From: Anniella stebbinsi
Taxonomy: Eukaryota > Chordata > Lepidosauria > Squamata > Anniellidae
Length of the DNA: 64,000 nucleotides
Direction: 5' to 3'
Assembly (NCBI GenBank): GCA_029215795.1
Contig: JARDYH010000004.1
Span: 201,176,017 to 201,240,016 of the forward strand
The position numbers and the translations under genes are program-made. A model generated the notes under the pieces. The model was given only the letters and a program-made list of their open reading frames with translations. It did not search any database and was not told the origin of the DNA. Numbering within the stretch: the first letter of the stretch is position 1; each line of letters starts with the position of its first letter. Shown here in pieces: positions 1 through 10,619 of this stretch.

Positions 1-590
1 GCTTATGAAACAGGATTGGTGGGATTGATCATTTGTGGACATTCACCATTGGATATTGTCCTAGATATCTGCTCCACATGTTCCATTGCACAACCACTAG
101 GTGGCACTGTGGTATAGCGCAATTGTATTAATACATGAGGGTTTCATGCCTCCATTCGCGGATATACCAGACCTTCCTTGTTAGGAAAAACAATAACACT
201 AAAATGGATACAAAGAAAGCCCCCCTTGAAGGATGATGACATCATGTAAAGCACCCACAAACTACTGTGAGTGAGGAATCAGGAGGGTACAATAAATGTC
301 CCTGTACAAAAGCTCTCAGTCACTCCCTTTCTCCCTCTTCCTTCCCATACAACAGTCTGCCAGGAAAGAGACTCATTACTCTTGTCAGAGGTTTGAACTT
401 ACTACACACACAGGACTTTTGAAATTAGGCTGAGGGCTGGATGTGGCCCTAAGACCATAGCTTGCTGACCCCTGCACTAGAGCTAGGAAGTTTTCTACTG
501 TGCTTTCTTCATTGTGGAATGCTGTTCCTTGTGAGATCCATCAGGCTGGAATTATTCTAGTCTTTAGAACAGCATTCCCCCCCCCCCCCA
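1..590. other. Gene-free stretch with one hAT-like end
   Basis: No coding exon is recognisable. At about 425-480 the sequence runs into a GCTGACCCCTGC motif, which reads on the minus strand as a CAGGGGTCAGC terminus typical of hAT elements, so an old hAT fragment is likely. The rest is unassigned. Confidence 0.4.
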
Positions 591-700
591 AGATATTTTG
601 GGCTACAATTCCTATCATTCATGACCATTGGTCATGCTGGCTGGGGATGAGAGTTATAGTCCAAAACATTTGGGTGGCATTTGGTGGGGGAATGTTACTT
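591..700. repeat. Foldback MITE copy (ACTACAACTCCCATCA family)
   Basis: An imperfect palindrome built from a TACAATTCCTATCAT arm and an ATGAGAGTTATAGTCC arm around a CATGACCATTGGTCATG core. The same family recurs at about 20.08, 23.95, 30.90, 50.40, 55.14, 60.86 and 62.05 kb. It resembles the common non-autonomous hAT repeats of squamates. Confidence 0.55.
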
Positions 701-884
701 TAGAGGGTAGATGAAGACATTATTTAAGCTGTCAGGCTTTAGGAATCAGAGCTGTGAACCTCTTTGGGGGCTCCTGAAAAGCTGAATGAAAATACAAAAC
801 AAATAAATTGCACAAGGAGATCAAATAGTGGTGTTATCTGGCTTTGTTGTAGCAGTGATACACAACCATTTCAGGATTCCTATC

Positions 885-2460
885 CATATTTATTTTATTA
901 TTTTATTTATTTTATTTCTAACCTGCCTCTCCATCCAGATCGAGGTGGGGAACAACAATAAATATAAATATAAAAATCATAAAATACATAAACCATTAAA
1001 ACAGATAAAAACAAATACATTATTAAAAACATCTTAAAATTCAACTGGGTAGGCCTGCCGGAAGAGAGCAGTCTTCACGGCACTTTTAAATTCAAGAAGA
1101 CTGCTAATTTGTCGAATCTCCTCTGGCAGGCCATTCCACAGTCTGGGAGCGGCAGAAGAGAAGGTGCTCTGGGTAACACTTGCCAGCCTAGTTCTGGCTG
1201 ACTGGAGTAAATTCTTCCCAGAGGACCTGAGTATGTGGGGCAGATTATACGAGAGAAGGCGATTCCGCAGGTAACCTGGACCCAAACCATGTACGACTTT
1301 AAAGGTAATAACCAACACTTTATACTTTGCCCGGAAAGTAATTGGCAGCCAGTGGAGTAATTTTAAGATTGGTGTTATGTGGTCACCCCTAGGTGTACCG
1401 GTGACCAACCTGGCTGCCATATTTTGAACTATTTGAAGTTTCTGGACTAGGCACAAAAGTAGCCCTATGTACAGTGCATTGCAGAAGTCAAGCCTCGAAG
1501 TTACCAGCATGTGCACTCCCATCTTTAGGTCTTCCAACTCTAGGAAGGGGTGCAGCTGGCGCATCAGCCGAAGCTGATAGTAGGCACTCCTGGTCGTTGC
1601 ATCTACCTGGGCTGTCATTTGGGGCGATGGATCCAGGAGTACCCCCAAGCTGCGAACACAGTATTTCAGGGGGAGTGTAACCCCATCCAGAACTGGTTGA
1701 CACACCTCCAAACCCAGGCTGTGGCCTTTGACAGCAAGCACCTCCATCTTGTCTGGATTCAGCTTCAGTTTGTTTTTCCTCATCCTGCCCATTACCGCCT
1801 CCAAGCATTCATACAGAGGAGACACACTATCCTTAGCTGACGATGTTGTCGAAGGCATAGAGAAATATATTTGGGTGTCATCAGCGTACTGATAACACCC
1901 CGCCCCATGCCTCCGGATGATCTCTCCCAGCGGTTTCATATAAATGTTAAAGAGCATTGGGGAAAAGATGGCACCTTGTAGTACACCACATAGCAGCTTC
2001 TTCTTTGAAGAGCAGCTATCCCCAAGCATCACCATCTGGAACCTGCCTGAGAGATAGGACTGGAAACACTGAAGCACAATGCCCCCGATTCCCAATCCCC
2101 TCAGGAGTTCCAGAAGGATACCATGGTCGATGGTATCGAAAGCCGCTGAGAGGTCCAGGAGTACCAACAGGAACCCACTCCCCCTGTCAATACTCAGGCA
2201 TAGATCATCCACTAAGGCGACCATAGCAGTCTCAACTCCATATCCTGTCCTGAAGCCAGTTTGAAATGGGTCTAGAAAATCTGTATCATCCAAAACTGCT
2301 TGGAGTTGGGAGGCAACCGCCCTCTCGATCACCTTGCCCAAAAATGGAAGATTTGATACTGGCCTGTATGAAACCTGAAAGGGCCAACCCCACGAATAGA
2401 GTTTTCAGTAAGAAGAATCCCATAACACCGTGGGATAATCAAGGCTTTCCTATACCAACC
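885..2460 (-). mobile_element. L2-clade non-LTR retrotransposon, 5'-truncated
   Basis: A minus-strand LINE whose 3' end lies at about 885 in an A/T-rich ATTTT-type tail and whose 5' end is truncated near 2460. It includes the reverse-transcriptase ORF at 1034-2341 and a short 3' UTR containing a GATCGAGGTGGGGAAC block. The same block occurs at 58.26 kb and inside the second Harbinger gene at 13.1 kb. Minus-strand sequence just upstream of the listed start (to about 2385) continues the same reading frame, so the ORF was longer before truncation. Confidence 0.85.
1034..2341 (-). CDS. L2-type reverse transcriptase, C-terminal 435 aa
   Basis: The product is the RT domain and C-terminal region of an L2-clade ORF2, which copies the element's RNA at a nicked chromosomal target. 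Visible motifs are the LDLSAAFDTIDH block (RT motif A, first catalytic Asp), [15 protein letters not shown] (motif B), the YADDTQIYF box (motif C, catalytic Asp pair) and [12 protein letters not shown] (motif D/E). The C-terminus carries the LHWLPI and APRLWNGLP blocks conserved in L2 elements. There is no stop or frameshift in 435 codons, but the endonuclease domain is absent because of 5' truncation, so the copy cannot move by itself. The listed Met is internal; homology extends upstream of it. Confidence 0.85.
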   Translation of the reverse strand: MGKVIERAVASQLQAVLDDTDFLDPFQTGFRTGYGVETAMVALVDDLCLSIDRGSGFLLVLLDLSAAFDTIDHGILLELLRGLGIGGIVLQCFQSYLSGRFQMVMLGDSCSSKKKLLCGVLQGAIFSPMLFNIYMKPLGEIIRRHGAGCYQYADDTQIYFSMPSTTSSAKDSVSPLYECLEAVMGRMRKNKLKLNPDKMEVLAVKGHSLGLEVCQPVLDGVTLPLKYCVRSLGVLLDPSPQMTAQVDATTRSAYYQLRLMRQLHPFLELEDLKMGVHMLVTSRLDFCNALYIGLLLCLVQKLQIVQNMAARLVTGTPRGDHITPILKLLHWLPITFRAKYKVLVITFKVVHGLGPGYLRNRLLSYNLPHILRSSGKNLLQSARTRLASVTQSTFSSAAPRLWNGLPEEIRQISSLLEFKSAVKTALFRQAYPVEF

Positions 2461-3887
2461 TAAACATCTAAATTTTCTGTAAAATACAGAACAGGTGGCT
2501 GAAACAGCTGTACTGAATTGTTACCCAAGAACTTACTAAGGTGTGGTACACAAACTTCCTCAGTACATCTTTCTTCACTCATTTGGCCAAGAAAGCTCAC
2601 TTCAGAGGATATTTTTTTACCCAATAATAAATACACATAGAAGTCTGGTATGTTTCGTTTCACCATATCTCTGCTTTTTTTGAAATGCCATGAACCAGAG
2701 ATCACAGGCACGTCGTAAAAGAATAAACAAGATAAAACAAAATGGCAAGTCAATTTAAAATTCAAAGCAACCAAGTACTTAAAGCCAACAGAATATAATT
2801 CCCTGCGATTATGCGTAATGACACTAAATTAATGATGCGTCCCGTGCTCCAGCATTACTCCAAGCGACTTATTTGACCTCCCTCAGCTCAGACATTCCTC
2901 TGAAATAATGGAGTGTTGATGCAAGCTGAGGACATTCTGTGCAAATATCAGTTGGGCAGACTGGCTCCTAGAAAACTGGTGTCACTTGCAGAAGAATTTT
3001 CTTTATTTACTACATATATATTCCATCTTTCTTTCATTGTGAAACACAAGATGGCGTACATGGAGGTTCCCAGTCTCTAACCTAGGGTGGGCAACTTCTG
3101 GGGTTTGGAGGCCCACATTGCCCCCCCTGAAAACACCAGAGGCTGCTACCTGTCACCACCCAAATTGCTGTTGCCACGGCGGCAGCAACACCCCCAAAGC
3201 AGCAATTTATTAAAGTAAACAAGATGCAAGGGGAGCACATACTGTGTTTACAAGCATAATTGCACTCCTGGGAAGTGCCTTGTGTTTGCACCTTGTTTTC
3301 TTGAAAAATGGCTGCTTTTTGGGGGGCCCACCACCACAGCAAATTCAGCAGCAGGGTACCCCCGCCCCCAAAAACACCTCTGCCATGGGGGGATCTCACG
3401 TGGCCTATGTGTTGCCTATATCTGCTTTAACCAGACTCATCCATGTTCTGATCAGAACCAGACATGCTTAGCTTCAGCATGGTGACTGCATCAGATGCCC
3501 ATAGACAGCACCTGGGATTTGTTGGGTTTTGTTGATTAATCATCTACCATTTAAATAGCTAATTTTTATTTATGTATAATTTATGCATTATTTATGTATT
3601 TAATTAATGCATTCATTTATTTCATTGATGTCCTGCCTTTCCCCACAAAATTTAAGGGGGGGGGGGCAAATAGGCTTTCAAGGTAGTCCTTCGTTCAGGC
3701 ACAGACCAGATCCAGGCCTGCTTAGCTTTAGCTTAATTGTTCGATATTATTGTCTTGTTCTCTGTAAATTATAAACCAGAATTAAAATATCTTTTTAAAA
3801 AAAGTGTTTACTTAGCTCTCCCCTTTATGAATTAAAATTGGTCCCCTGCCAGTAAATTAAAACCAACGTAGCTTTAGCTGATTAACA
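2461..3887. other. Gene-free stretch, degraded repeats
   Basis: No coding exon is recognised. A CTAGGGTGGGCAACTTC segment at about 3083 followed by GC-rich sequence to about 3390 looks like an old hAT fragment. A run of G at about 3655-3666 follows an A/T tail (3540-3650) that resembles a LINE 3' end. Confidence 0.4.
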
Positions 3888-4083
3888 GTGCAATCCTATG
3901 AATGTTAGTTAAAAATAAGACCTATTGAGTTCAATGGCCTTACATCTGAGCAAACATCTATAGGACTGCACTGCAAGGCTACGATTCTAAGCAGCCTTAC
4001 AGGGGAATAAGGCACATTGAACATAGTAGGATTTACTTCTGAGTAAATATGCATAATATTCTGAATAGACATATATAGGATTA
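3888..4083. repeat. Short dispersed repeat (ATCCTATG...TTACTTCTGAGTAAA family)
   Basis: Imperfect palindromic repeat with ATCCTATGAATGTTAG at one end, a TATTGAGTTCAATGG core, and GATTTACTTCTGAGTAAA near the other. Related copies lie at about 37.19-37.31 kb and 46.32-46.38 kb. Terminal ATCCTATR / YATAGGAT blocks suggest a non-autonomous DNA transposon; the superfamily is not assigned. Confidence 0.5.
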
Positions 4084-4436
4084 TATTTTTTAACCATTTC
4101 CATTTGCAAAAGTGCTTGTTATTGATCTTTACAGCAGCCTTGCAAGATTGTTACAATCCTGTGAGGTTAACCTTCATTATTATAGTTGAACCCTACCATG
4201 GTTATGTAACCATTTACTTTTATAGACTGTCCCTCTCCTTTAGTACATAAGCAGAAATTTGCTTTGCATTTGGAAGATATGGAGTCTATAATGAAATCAC
4301 TCAAATGTAGCTTGCATATGAAGAAGTAGAAATATGACTTGTTATTCATGGGAGAAAAACAAGGAATGGACTTTATCCATACTTTAAATTGTATTGTATA
4401 CATACTGTATGCATTTTCCACCTCAATAGGACACTT

Positions 4437-4930
4437 TGGCTACATTCAGACAACACAATAGTCAGTGGTGGGTTAATAGTCAACTCCATGGTTGATTATC
4501 TAAGGGGTACTCCCCACATGACATGATTATAATAAACTGTGGTGTGGATTAAGGCTAGCGTCGAGTTGACTATTAGACAACGATGTGTTTGATTGATTCA
4601 TCCCCCCCTCTCCCCCCCCCCCCCCAGTCCTCCTGCTGGTATCTCATCAGCCATTGCGAGTTCTGCCAGCTGGACTAGAACGGCAGTCACCACTTTGGTC
4701 ACTTTTGCCAGGGGACTTTGTAGTCACCGAAAATAACCAACTGTGTGTGATGAAATCATCAACGGTGCCTGACACACAAAAACGATAACCAACAGTTGTT
4801 CAAATAATCAACTCTGCACAGTATTGGTTATTTGTGTTGGTTATTTCAGCCGAAAAAGTCCTGACAGACGACACAATAACCAACTGTTGACTATTTAACC
4901 CACCGTTGGTTATCGTGTCTTTGAGTTCTT
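4437..4930. mobile_element. Non-autonomous DNA transposon with imperfect inverted termini
   Basis: The left end (from about 4440, GTGGGTTAATAGTCAAC) pairs with the right end (GTTGACTATTTAACCCAC, about 4891-4908) as inverted repeats of roughly 40 bp. Several internal GGTTAT/ATAACC motifs repeat in both directions. No clear target-site duplication was found, so boundaries are approximate and the superfamily is unassigned. Confidence 0.5.
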
Positions 4931-4961
4931 CATCAGAATGCACTATTAAGTTTTAAATTCC

Positions 4962-4963
4962 AT

Positions 4964-4998
<35 letters not shown>

Positions 4999-5045
4999 TT
5001 TCAATACTGCCCAATAGCTGAAGCTTTCTGGACTCCTCCATGGTG
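4962..5045 (-). repeat. (ATTT)n tract plus L2 3'-end stub
   Basis: An ATTT tract of about 40 bp runs into an ATACTGCCCAATAGCTGAAG stretch that matches the L2 3' UTR seen at 37.79 and 56.79 kb, oriented on the minus strand. It is a severely 5'-truncated L2 insertion. Confidence 0.55.
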
Positions 5046-5812
5046 GAAAAAAAAACATATCAAGGTTTTTTGTTTTTTTTGTAGTAAGAGAAATACTATA
5101 AATCTATAATGTGTCATACAAGAATTGTTCAGCTAACCTCAGCTCTTAATGAAACCAAAGAAACAGAACTGTACAGAGATAACAATCCTAATTGCTGGGC
5201 TGAGATTCCACTAGAAGCATTATAAACCTTAAGTCTATAAGAGTTTTGATTTTCCACGGGGACGCTCTAATGCATTTTACTGGAAAGCTAATGCAAGGGA
5301 CTTTTGACCTCTTAGCTTCAATGGACAAAACGTAAACAGCTTTGTGTTTCAAACTGAGAAAGCGTAAGAGAATTGAGTTCTGGGTCCAATTTTACAATTC
5401 AATGTACATGGTACAACCAAGACCTGCTTTAAAGATAAATGCAGATAAAACTGTTTCAGTTTGGTGAGCTCTTCTTTAAACTTCCCCTTCATCGTATTGC
5501 CCCTCACACAATACATGCCGGAAGAATTAACAAAGAAAGGGAGTTGCCCACACATTACAGGGGAAACAGGACTGTTTGCTTGCTTACCACAAAGCCACAG
5601 AAGAATTTGCTATGGCAACTGTTTGTGGTGGGCTGTGATAACACCCACCGGTTATATATACCTGTCAACTTTAGAAAATCTATTGGCATTCTTTCAGATC
5701 ATCATTCTGAATGTATGGAAGGAAAAACACTTTGTATGGCCACACTGCAAGGCTGAACAACTTTCAGCATCATTTCAGTACGAAGGCAAAAGACACATTA
5801 TGCTATGATAAC

Positions 5813-7613
5813 TAGGGGTGTGCACGGACCCCCCGGATCGGATCGGGACCCGGATCGGGACCTCCAATTTTGTCCCGGACCGGTTCGGACAAAATCGGAG
5901 GCCCCCCGGACCGGATCGAGTCCGATCCCGACCCAAAAATCGTACATTTTTGGATCGGCCGCCATTTTTTTCCCCATAGACTTGCATTGCAATGCAAGTC
6001 TATGAGGAAAAAATGGCGGCGGGTGGGTAAGGGGGGGCCTAACTCCCTCCCCCCCCCCGGGGCCGTCCGCAGTGGACGGCCCCGGCAGGTAAACCCCCTC
6101 CCCCGCGCTCCCTACCCCCCCTGGGGCCGCCTGCTTCCATCCGCTGGCGCCCGCGGGCGCCAGCGGATAGAAGCGGACGGCTCCGGGGGGGGGTAAGCCC
6201 CCTTCCCCGCCACTTACCTTCTCGGCACGTCCGGCGCCGGCGGCTACTACCAGCGGGCTCCGCGGCCTACTCTCGAGTAGCGCGCCGGGTGATGACATCA
6301 CCCGGCGCGCCATCCTAGAGCAGGCCGCGGAGCCTGCTGGGAGTAGTAGGCGCCGGCGCCGGACGGGAGCCGCCGGGCCGGAAAGGTAAGGGCCCCCCTC
6401 CCCCCTCCGCGCGCCCCCTCCTCCCCTCCACGCACCCCCTCCTTACCTTTCCGGCCCGGCGGCTCCCGTCCGGCGCCGGCGCCTACTACTTCCAGCAGGC
6501 TCCGCGGCCTGCTCTAGAGTAGCGCGCCGGGTGATGACATCACCCGGCGCGCCATCCTAGAGCAGGCCGCGGAGCCTGCTGGGAATAGTAGGCGCCGGCG
6601 CCGGACGGGAGCCGCCGGGCCGGAAAGGTAAGGGCCCCCCTCCCCCCTCCGCGCGCCCCCTCCTCCCCTCCACGCACCCCCTCCTTACCTTTCCGGCCCG
6701 GCGGCTCCCGTCCGGCGCCGGCGCCTACTACTTTCAGCAGGCTCCGCGGCCTGCTCTAGAGTAGTGCGCCGGGTGATGACATCACCCGGCGCGCCATCCT
6801 AGAGCAGGCCGCGGAGCCTGCTGGGAGTAGTAGGCGCCGGCGCCGGACGGGAGCCGCCGGGCCGGAAAGGTAAGGGCCCCCCTCCCCCCTCCGCGCGCCC
6901 CCTCCTCCCCTCCACGCACCCCCTCCTTACCTTTCCGGCCCGGCGGCTCCCGTCCGGCGCCGGCGCCTACTACTTCCAGCAGGCTCCGCGGCCTGCTCTA
7001 GAGTAGCGCGCCGGGTGATGACATCACCCGGCGCGCCATCCTAGAGCAGGCCGCGGAGCCTGCTGGGAATAGTAGGCGCCGGCGCCGGACGGGAGCCGCC
7101 GGGCCGGAAAGGTAAGGGCCCCCCTCCCCCCTCCGCGCGCCCCCTCCTCCCCTCCACGCACCCCCTCCTTACCTTCCCGGCCCGGTGGCTCCCGTCCGGC
7201 GCCGGCGCCTACTACTACCAGCAGGCTCCGCGGCCTGCTCTAGAGTAGCGCGCCGGGTGATGACATCACCCGGCGCGCCACCCTAGAGCAGGCCGCGGAG
7301 CCTGCTAGTAGTAGTAGGCGCCGGCGCCGGACGGGAGCCACCGGGCCGAGAAGGTAAGTGCCCCCCTCCTCCCCCCCCCCGCTGTCCACTTTCATCGGCG
7401 GGCGCCCGCTGGCGCCCGCCAATGGAAGCGGTGGTGGGCGCCAGTGGGCGCCCGCCGATCCGCCGATCCGCCGAACCGGTTCGGAGCTTTTTCGGACCGG
7501 TTCGGATTGGATCGGCCGATCCAGCTGCGGGATCGGAAATCGGATAATTTATCCGATTTCCCACTGGACCGGACTCGGATCGTGGATCGGGTCCGATCCA
7601 GTGCACATCCCTA
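5813..7613. mobile_element. hAT-type non-autonomous element, GATCGG-rich, 1.8 kb
   Basis: Terminal inverted repeats TAGGGGTGTGCAC (left) and TAGGGATGTGCAC (right, reverse complement) are flanked by a perfect 8-bp duplication ATGATAAC at 5805-5812 and 7614-7621, the hAT signature. About 120 bp inside each end is dense in GATCGG/CCGATC motifs, likely transposase-binding subterminal repeats. A palindrome of CATAGACTTGCA type (about 5976-6003) is shared with the relatives at 21165 and 49115. The centre holds a 242-bp tandem satellite. The element is extremely CpG-rich and has no transposase gene. Confidence 0.85.
6220..7350. repeat. 242-bp GC-rich palindromic satellite, about 5 copies
   Basis: A CCCGGCGCGCC landmark recurs at 6301, 6543, 6785, 7027 and 7269, an exact 242-bp spacing. 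Each unit is itself an inverted repeat: a GGCTCCCGTCCGGCGCCGG arm, a near-palindromic GGGTGATGACATCACCC centre and the complementary arm. The copies differ by only a few substitutions. It is entirely contained in the hAT element. Confidence 0.9.
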
Positions 7614-7790
7614 ATGATAACAAACACAGTGGTTTTGCTTCACCATTGGTGCATCTGGATGTATGTGTGGTGGGGGGCCTCCAGGTCAGAGAATATAATT
7701 TCCAAGCATGCTTGAGCTCTGACATGCCTCATGTTTGAAATTAAGCATGAATGCTACCCCAGCTTTAGTTTAACACCCATTGTGTTATAC

Positions 7791-8110
7791 TAGGCTGACC
7801 ATATGAAAAGGAGGACAGGGCTCCTATAACTTTAACAATTGTAGAGAAAAGGGAATTTCAGCCAGCGTCATTTGTATGCAATTAGTTCCTGGTGAAATTC
7901 CCTCTTCATCACAACAGTTAAAGGTGCAGGGGCCCTGCCTTCTTTTGTATATGGTCACTCTAGTATAGTGCATGCACCTTTAACTGTTGTGATGAAGAGG
8001 GAATTTCACCAGGGACTAATTGCATACAAATGACACTGGCTGAAATTCCCTTTTCTCTACAACTGTTAAAGTTACAGCAGCCCTGTCCTCCTTTTCATAT
8101 GGTCAGCCTA
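7791..8110. mobile_element. hAT foldback MITE (TAGGCTGACC family), copy 1
   Basis: A 320-bp long palindrome beginning TAGGCTGACCATATG and ending with its complement, flanked by the perfect 8-bp duplication TGTTATAC (7783-7790 and 8111-8118). The arms carry a CCCTCTTCATCACAACAG motif and AAAGGGAATTTCAGCC. No coding capacity. Other copies: 32228, 35472, 36172, 40546 and, more distantly, 63323. Confidence 0.9.
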
Positions 8111-8462
8111 TGTTATACACCCATTCCAAACAGGCAGTCACTCCCTAAGTGATTCTTTGTGCTTGAAGCTTCAGTATCAAGGAATGGGGATTCTTCTTCT
8201 CAGAGTCAAAGCAGTTTGGGACATGCATAGATCACCAGCCAGCCCAGTAAGAATGTGCACATTGGATGGATAATTAAAGCTTGGCTGAAGGAAATATTTT
8301 TTGGCCAGAGCTAGTGGAAGAAATTATTTAATCCCCTCATGCTTACTGCTGCTAGAGACCACATTTGCTTAAATCTTGTTTATCCATGGGTTTTTTTTTT
8401 TTGGTAAAAGTTATAGGATGGCTTCCATGTGTGTGACTAAAATGTGTGCCTCAAGAGTGTTA

Positions 8463-9115
8463 GGCCCCCTCCACAAGGATGCGCTTTTGCGCCCGTTTGT
8501 GGTATTATGCGCACTATCGCGGAGGCGCATTTACGCCTCATCCCTCTGCACGGGAGGCAGCGAGAGGCGTTGAAGCGCATTATCGCTTTTCTCCGACGCG
8601 CGTTTTAATTGTTCACATGCGGGGCTTCGGGAGGAGGAAACAGACATTTTAATTCGCTTTTTGCCTAAAGCCAACCCCTTTCCCAGCCCTCCCTTCCTGT
8701 ACTCCACCCACAGGAATGTACCTGCCTGCCTACGTAATTTCGGGTTGCCTGGCAACGAGATGGGAGGGGGGGAGAGGGCAGAGCTGAGCGGGGGGAAAAA
8801 AATGCCTTCAGGTTACGCGCACCTTCGCGCGCGTGCATATGCATACAAGCACGTGATCAGAGCCAACCCCTTTCCCAGCCCTCCCTTCCTGTACTCCACC
8901 CACAGGAATGTACCTGCCTGCCTACGTAATTTCGGGTTACCTGGCAACGAGATGGGAGGGGGGGAGAGGGCAGAGCTGAGCGGGGGGGAAAAAATGCCTT
9001 CAGGTTACGCGCACCTTCGCGCGCGAGCATATGCATACAAGCACGTGATCTGAGTTTCGTCGACCGTTGAGTTCATTTACCTAGGCGACACCAGAGAAGC
9101 AAGTTTGGTTCCCCT
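8463..9115. repeat. Left long terminal inverted repeat of the Harbinger element
   Basis: It pairs with 18560-19019. Shared landmarks in the same order are CCTCCACA, TGCGC/GCGCA palindromes, a GACGAGATGG-type block (AACGAGATGG here), CAGGTTAYGCGC, ATGCATA, GACCGTTGA and CCAGAGA. It is longer than the right terminus by one extra 192-bp unit. It contains the presumed transposase promoter. Confidence 0.8.
8669..9050 (+). promoter_or_regulatory. Tandemly duplicated 192-bp promoter module upstream of the transposase
   Basis: Two head-to-tail copies (8669-8860 and from 8861) are nearly identical. Each contains AGCCAACCCCTTTCCC, GCCTGCCTACGTAATTTC, a CAGGTTACGCGC block, a CATATGCATAC stretch and an AGCACGTGATC E-box (CACGTG). 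The transposase ATG follows about 115 bp downstream of copy 2. The right terminus has a single homologous module in front of the minus-strand gene, without the CACGTG E-box. Confidence 0.7.
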
Positions 9116-9164
9116 TTTCTCTTTCTGAAACGCCATTTTGAGCTGGACGGGAAGAGAAGGCGAG

Positions 9165-10619
9165 ATGGCTCCTACCTCGATTTCTCGTTCCCTCATTTAT
9201 GCGATTCAACTTCTGATCGCAAATATGCACGTTACATTGACTTGCCTAAGGAGAACGATTCAACGGAGAAGAAGAAGAAGACGAATCATCATGAGAAGGC
9301 TCCAAGAGAACAACTCTTATCTTTTAAGACTCCAACAAGATAGACTCCAAGAGAATTTATTATATGTTCCTTTGATGAAAAAACAGAGACCAAGAAGATG
9401 GTGGTGCTTCCCCAGGAGTCGTGACTGGTGGGAAAACGATGTTCTAGCCCTCTGGGGTGATGAGCAGTGGCTAGAGAACTTTAGGATGACCAGAGCAACC
9501 CTTTTCCAGATTGCAGACCATCTTCGGCCATTTCTAGAACGTCGCAATACGAACATGAGGGAAGCCATTCCAATGGTGAAGCGCGTGGCCATCTGTATAT
9601 GGAGGCTAGCAAATCCTGGTGGTTACCGGGTGGTGGCTCAGCAATTTGGGATCGGTAGAACAACGGCAGCCATGATCGTTGTGGAGGTCTGCCTAGCCAT
9701 GGAGCATGCGCTTCTGAGAAAAACAGTTTGCCTTGGCAATGTTCCAGAGGTGAGTCTTGTTTTTTATTATTTGGGATAGGAAAAGATGGGCTAGGCTGTT
9801 ATATAGGTGGCCAAATGGAACTTGATCATTGTATCTCAAGCATGCCAGCCGATGAAGCAGTAATGATTTATTTTCCATTATTTATGTTTTCTCTCTCAGA
9901 TCATGAGTGGATTTTCCAAACTGGGCTTCTTTCATTGTGTTGCAGCCACAGATGGATGTCACATTGAAATTGCCTGTCCTCCTAGGCAAGGCCCTGACTA
10001 CATAAACCGGAAACGCTTTTTTTCCATGCTCCTTCAAGGCACAGTGGACCACCGTGGGCGATTCATGGATGTGGAAATAGGTTGGAGTGGGAGAAATCAC
10101 GATGCCCATGTCTTCAGGAACTCTGCGTTCTTTGAGGCCATGGAAGCTGGTGTCTTCATCCCAGGGAACCCTACCATTACTGTTAATGACGTGCAGATTC
10201 CTCCACTGGTGGTGGCTGATTCCGCTTACCCCATTCGGAAGTGGCTGATGAAACCTTACGGCGGAGCCCTGGACCAGCAAAAGCAACATTTCAACCACTG
10301 TCTGTCACGGGCGAGGAATGTTGTTGAATGTGCCTTTGGAAGGTTAAAAGCACGGTGGAGATGCCTGTCGTCCAGGATAGAACTCGCTGAAGAAAACGTC
10401 ATTTCTGTGATATCTGCCTGTGTCATTCTACACAACATTTGTGAAAGTCAAGGACATGATGTTGCATTGGATCTCCACGAAGCAAGGCAAATTGAACTGG
10501 CAACCCTGGGTGCCCCGCTGCCAATGGGGCATGAGGAAATTCAAGAAAAGGCTGCTGGGGAAAAGGTCAGAGATGCCTTAAGAGGCATGCTTTGGTCTCT
10601 GCGTGGGCAGAACCCCTAG
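9165..10619 (+). CDS. Harbinger (HARBI1-like) DDE transposase, two exons
   Basis: Exons 9165-9749 and 9900-10619 are separated by a 150-bp GT-AG intron at phase 0 and give 434 aa, normal for Harbinger transposases. The start chosen is the ATG in CGAGATGGCT at 9165. The N-terminus has an Arg-rich tract (RRRRRRR). A helix-turn-helix with FGIGRTTAAMIVVEV ends exon 1 and should bind the element. Exon 2 is a DDE_Tnp_4 nuclease: ATDGCHIEI (Asp213), VVADSAYPIR (Asp302) and NVVECAFGRLKARWR (Glu338), i.e. a DD35E spacing with every catalytic residue present. In known Harbinger systems the transposase cuts and joins at 3-bp TTA/TAA targets but needs a Myb-like partner for nuclear import and DNA binding; two candidate partners are encoded downstream. 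Confidence 0.9.

Noticed and set aside
5798..6313. Minus-strand 171-codon ORF and many other long ORFs between 5.8 and 7.6 kb and between 21.2 and 22.1 kb
   Set aside because: They lie in GC-rich, palindromic hAT DNA where stop codons are rare in all frames. Several overlap on both strands and none shows a domain.
6220..7350. Regularly spaced repeats considered as a CRISPR-like array
   Set aside because: Units are contiguous 242-bp tandem repeats without unique spacers, in a vertebrate genome. The same holds for the 52-bp array at 13.98 kb and the array at 62.6 kb.
7791..8110. TAGGCTGACC foldback family as a Tc1/mariner MITE because TA flanks each end
   Set aside because: The TA belongs to the terminus itself. 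Outside it are perfect 8-bp duplications in several copies (TGTTATAC, AGCAAATG, TGGCTATA, TCCTATGG), which is the hAT signature.
9903..10619. Second transposase ORF starting at its own Met as a separate gene
   Set aside because: A GT-AG intron of 150 bp joins it in frame at phase 0 to the upstream exon, and the Harbinger HTH region needed by the nuclease domain is in that upstream exon.
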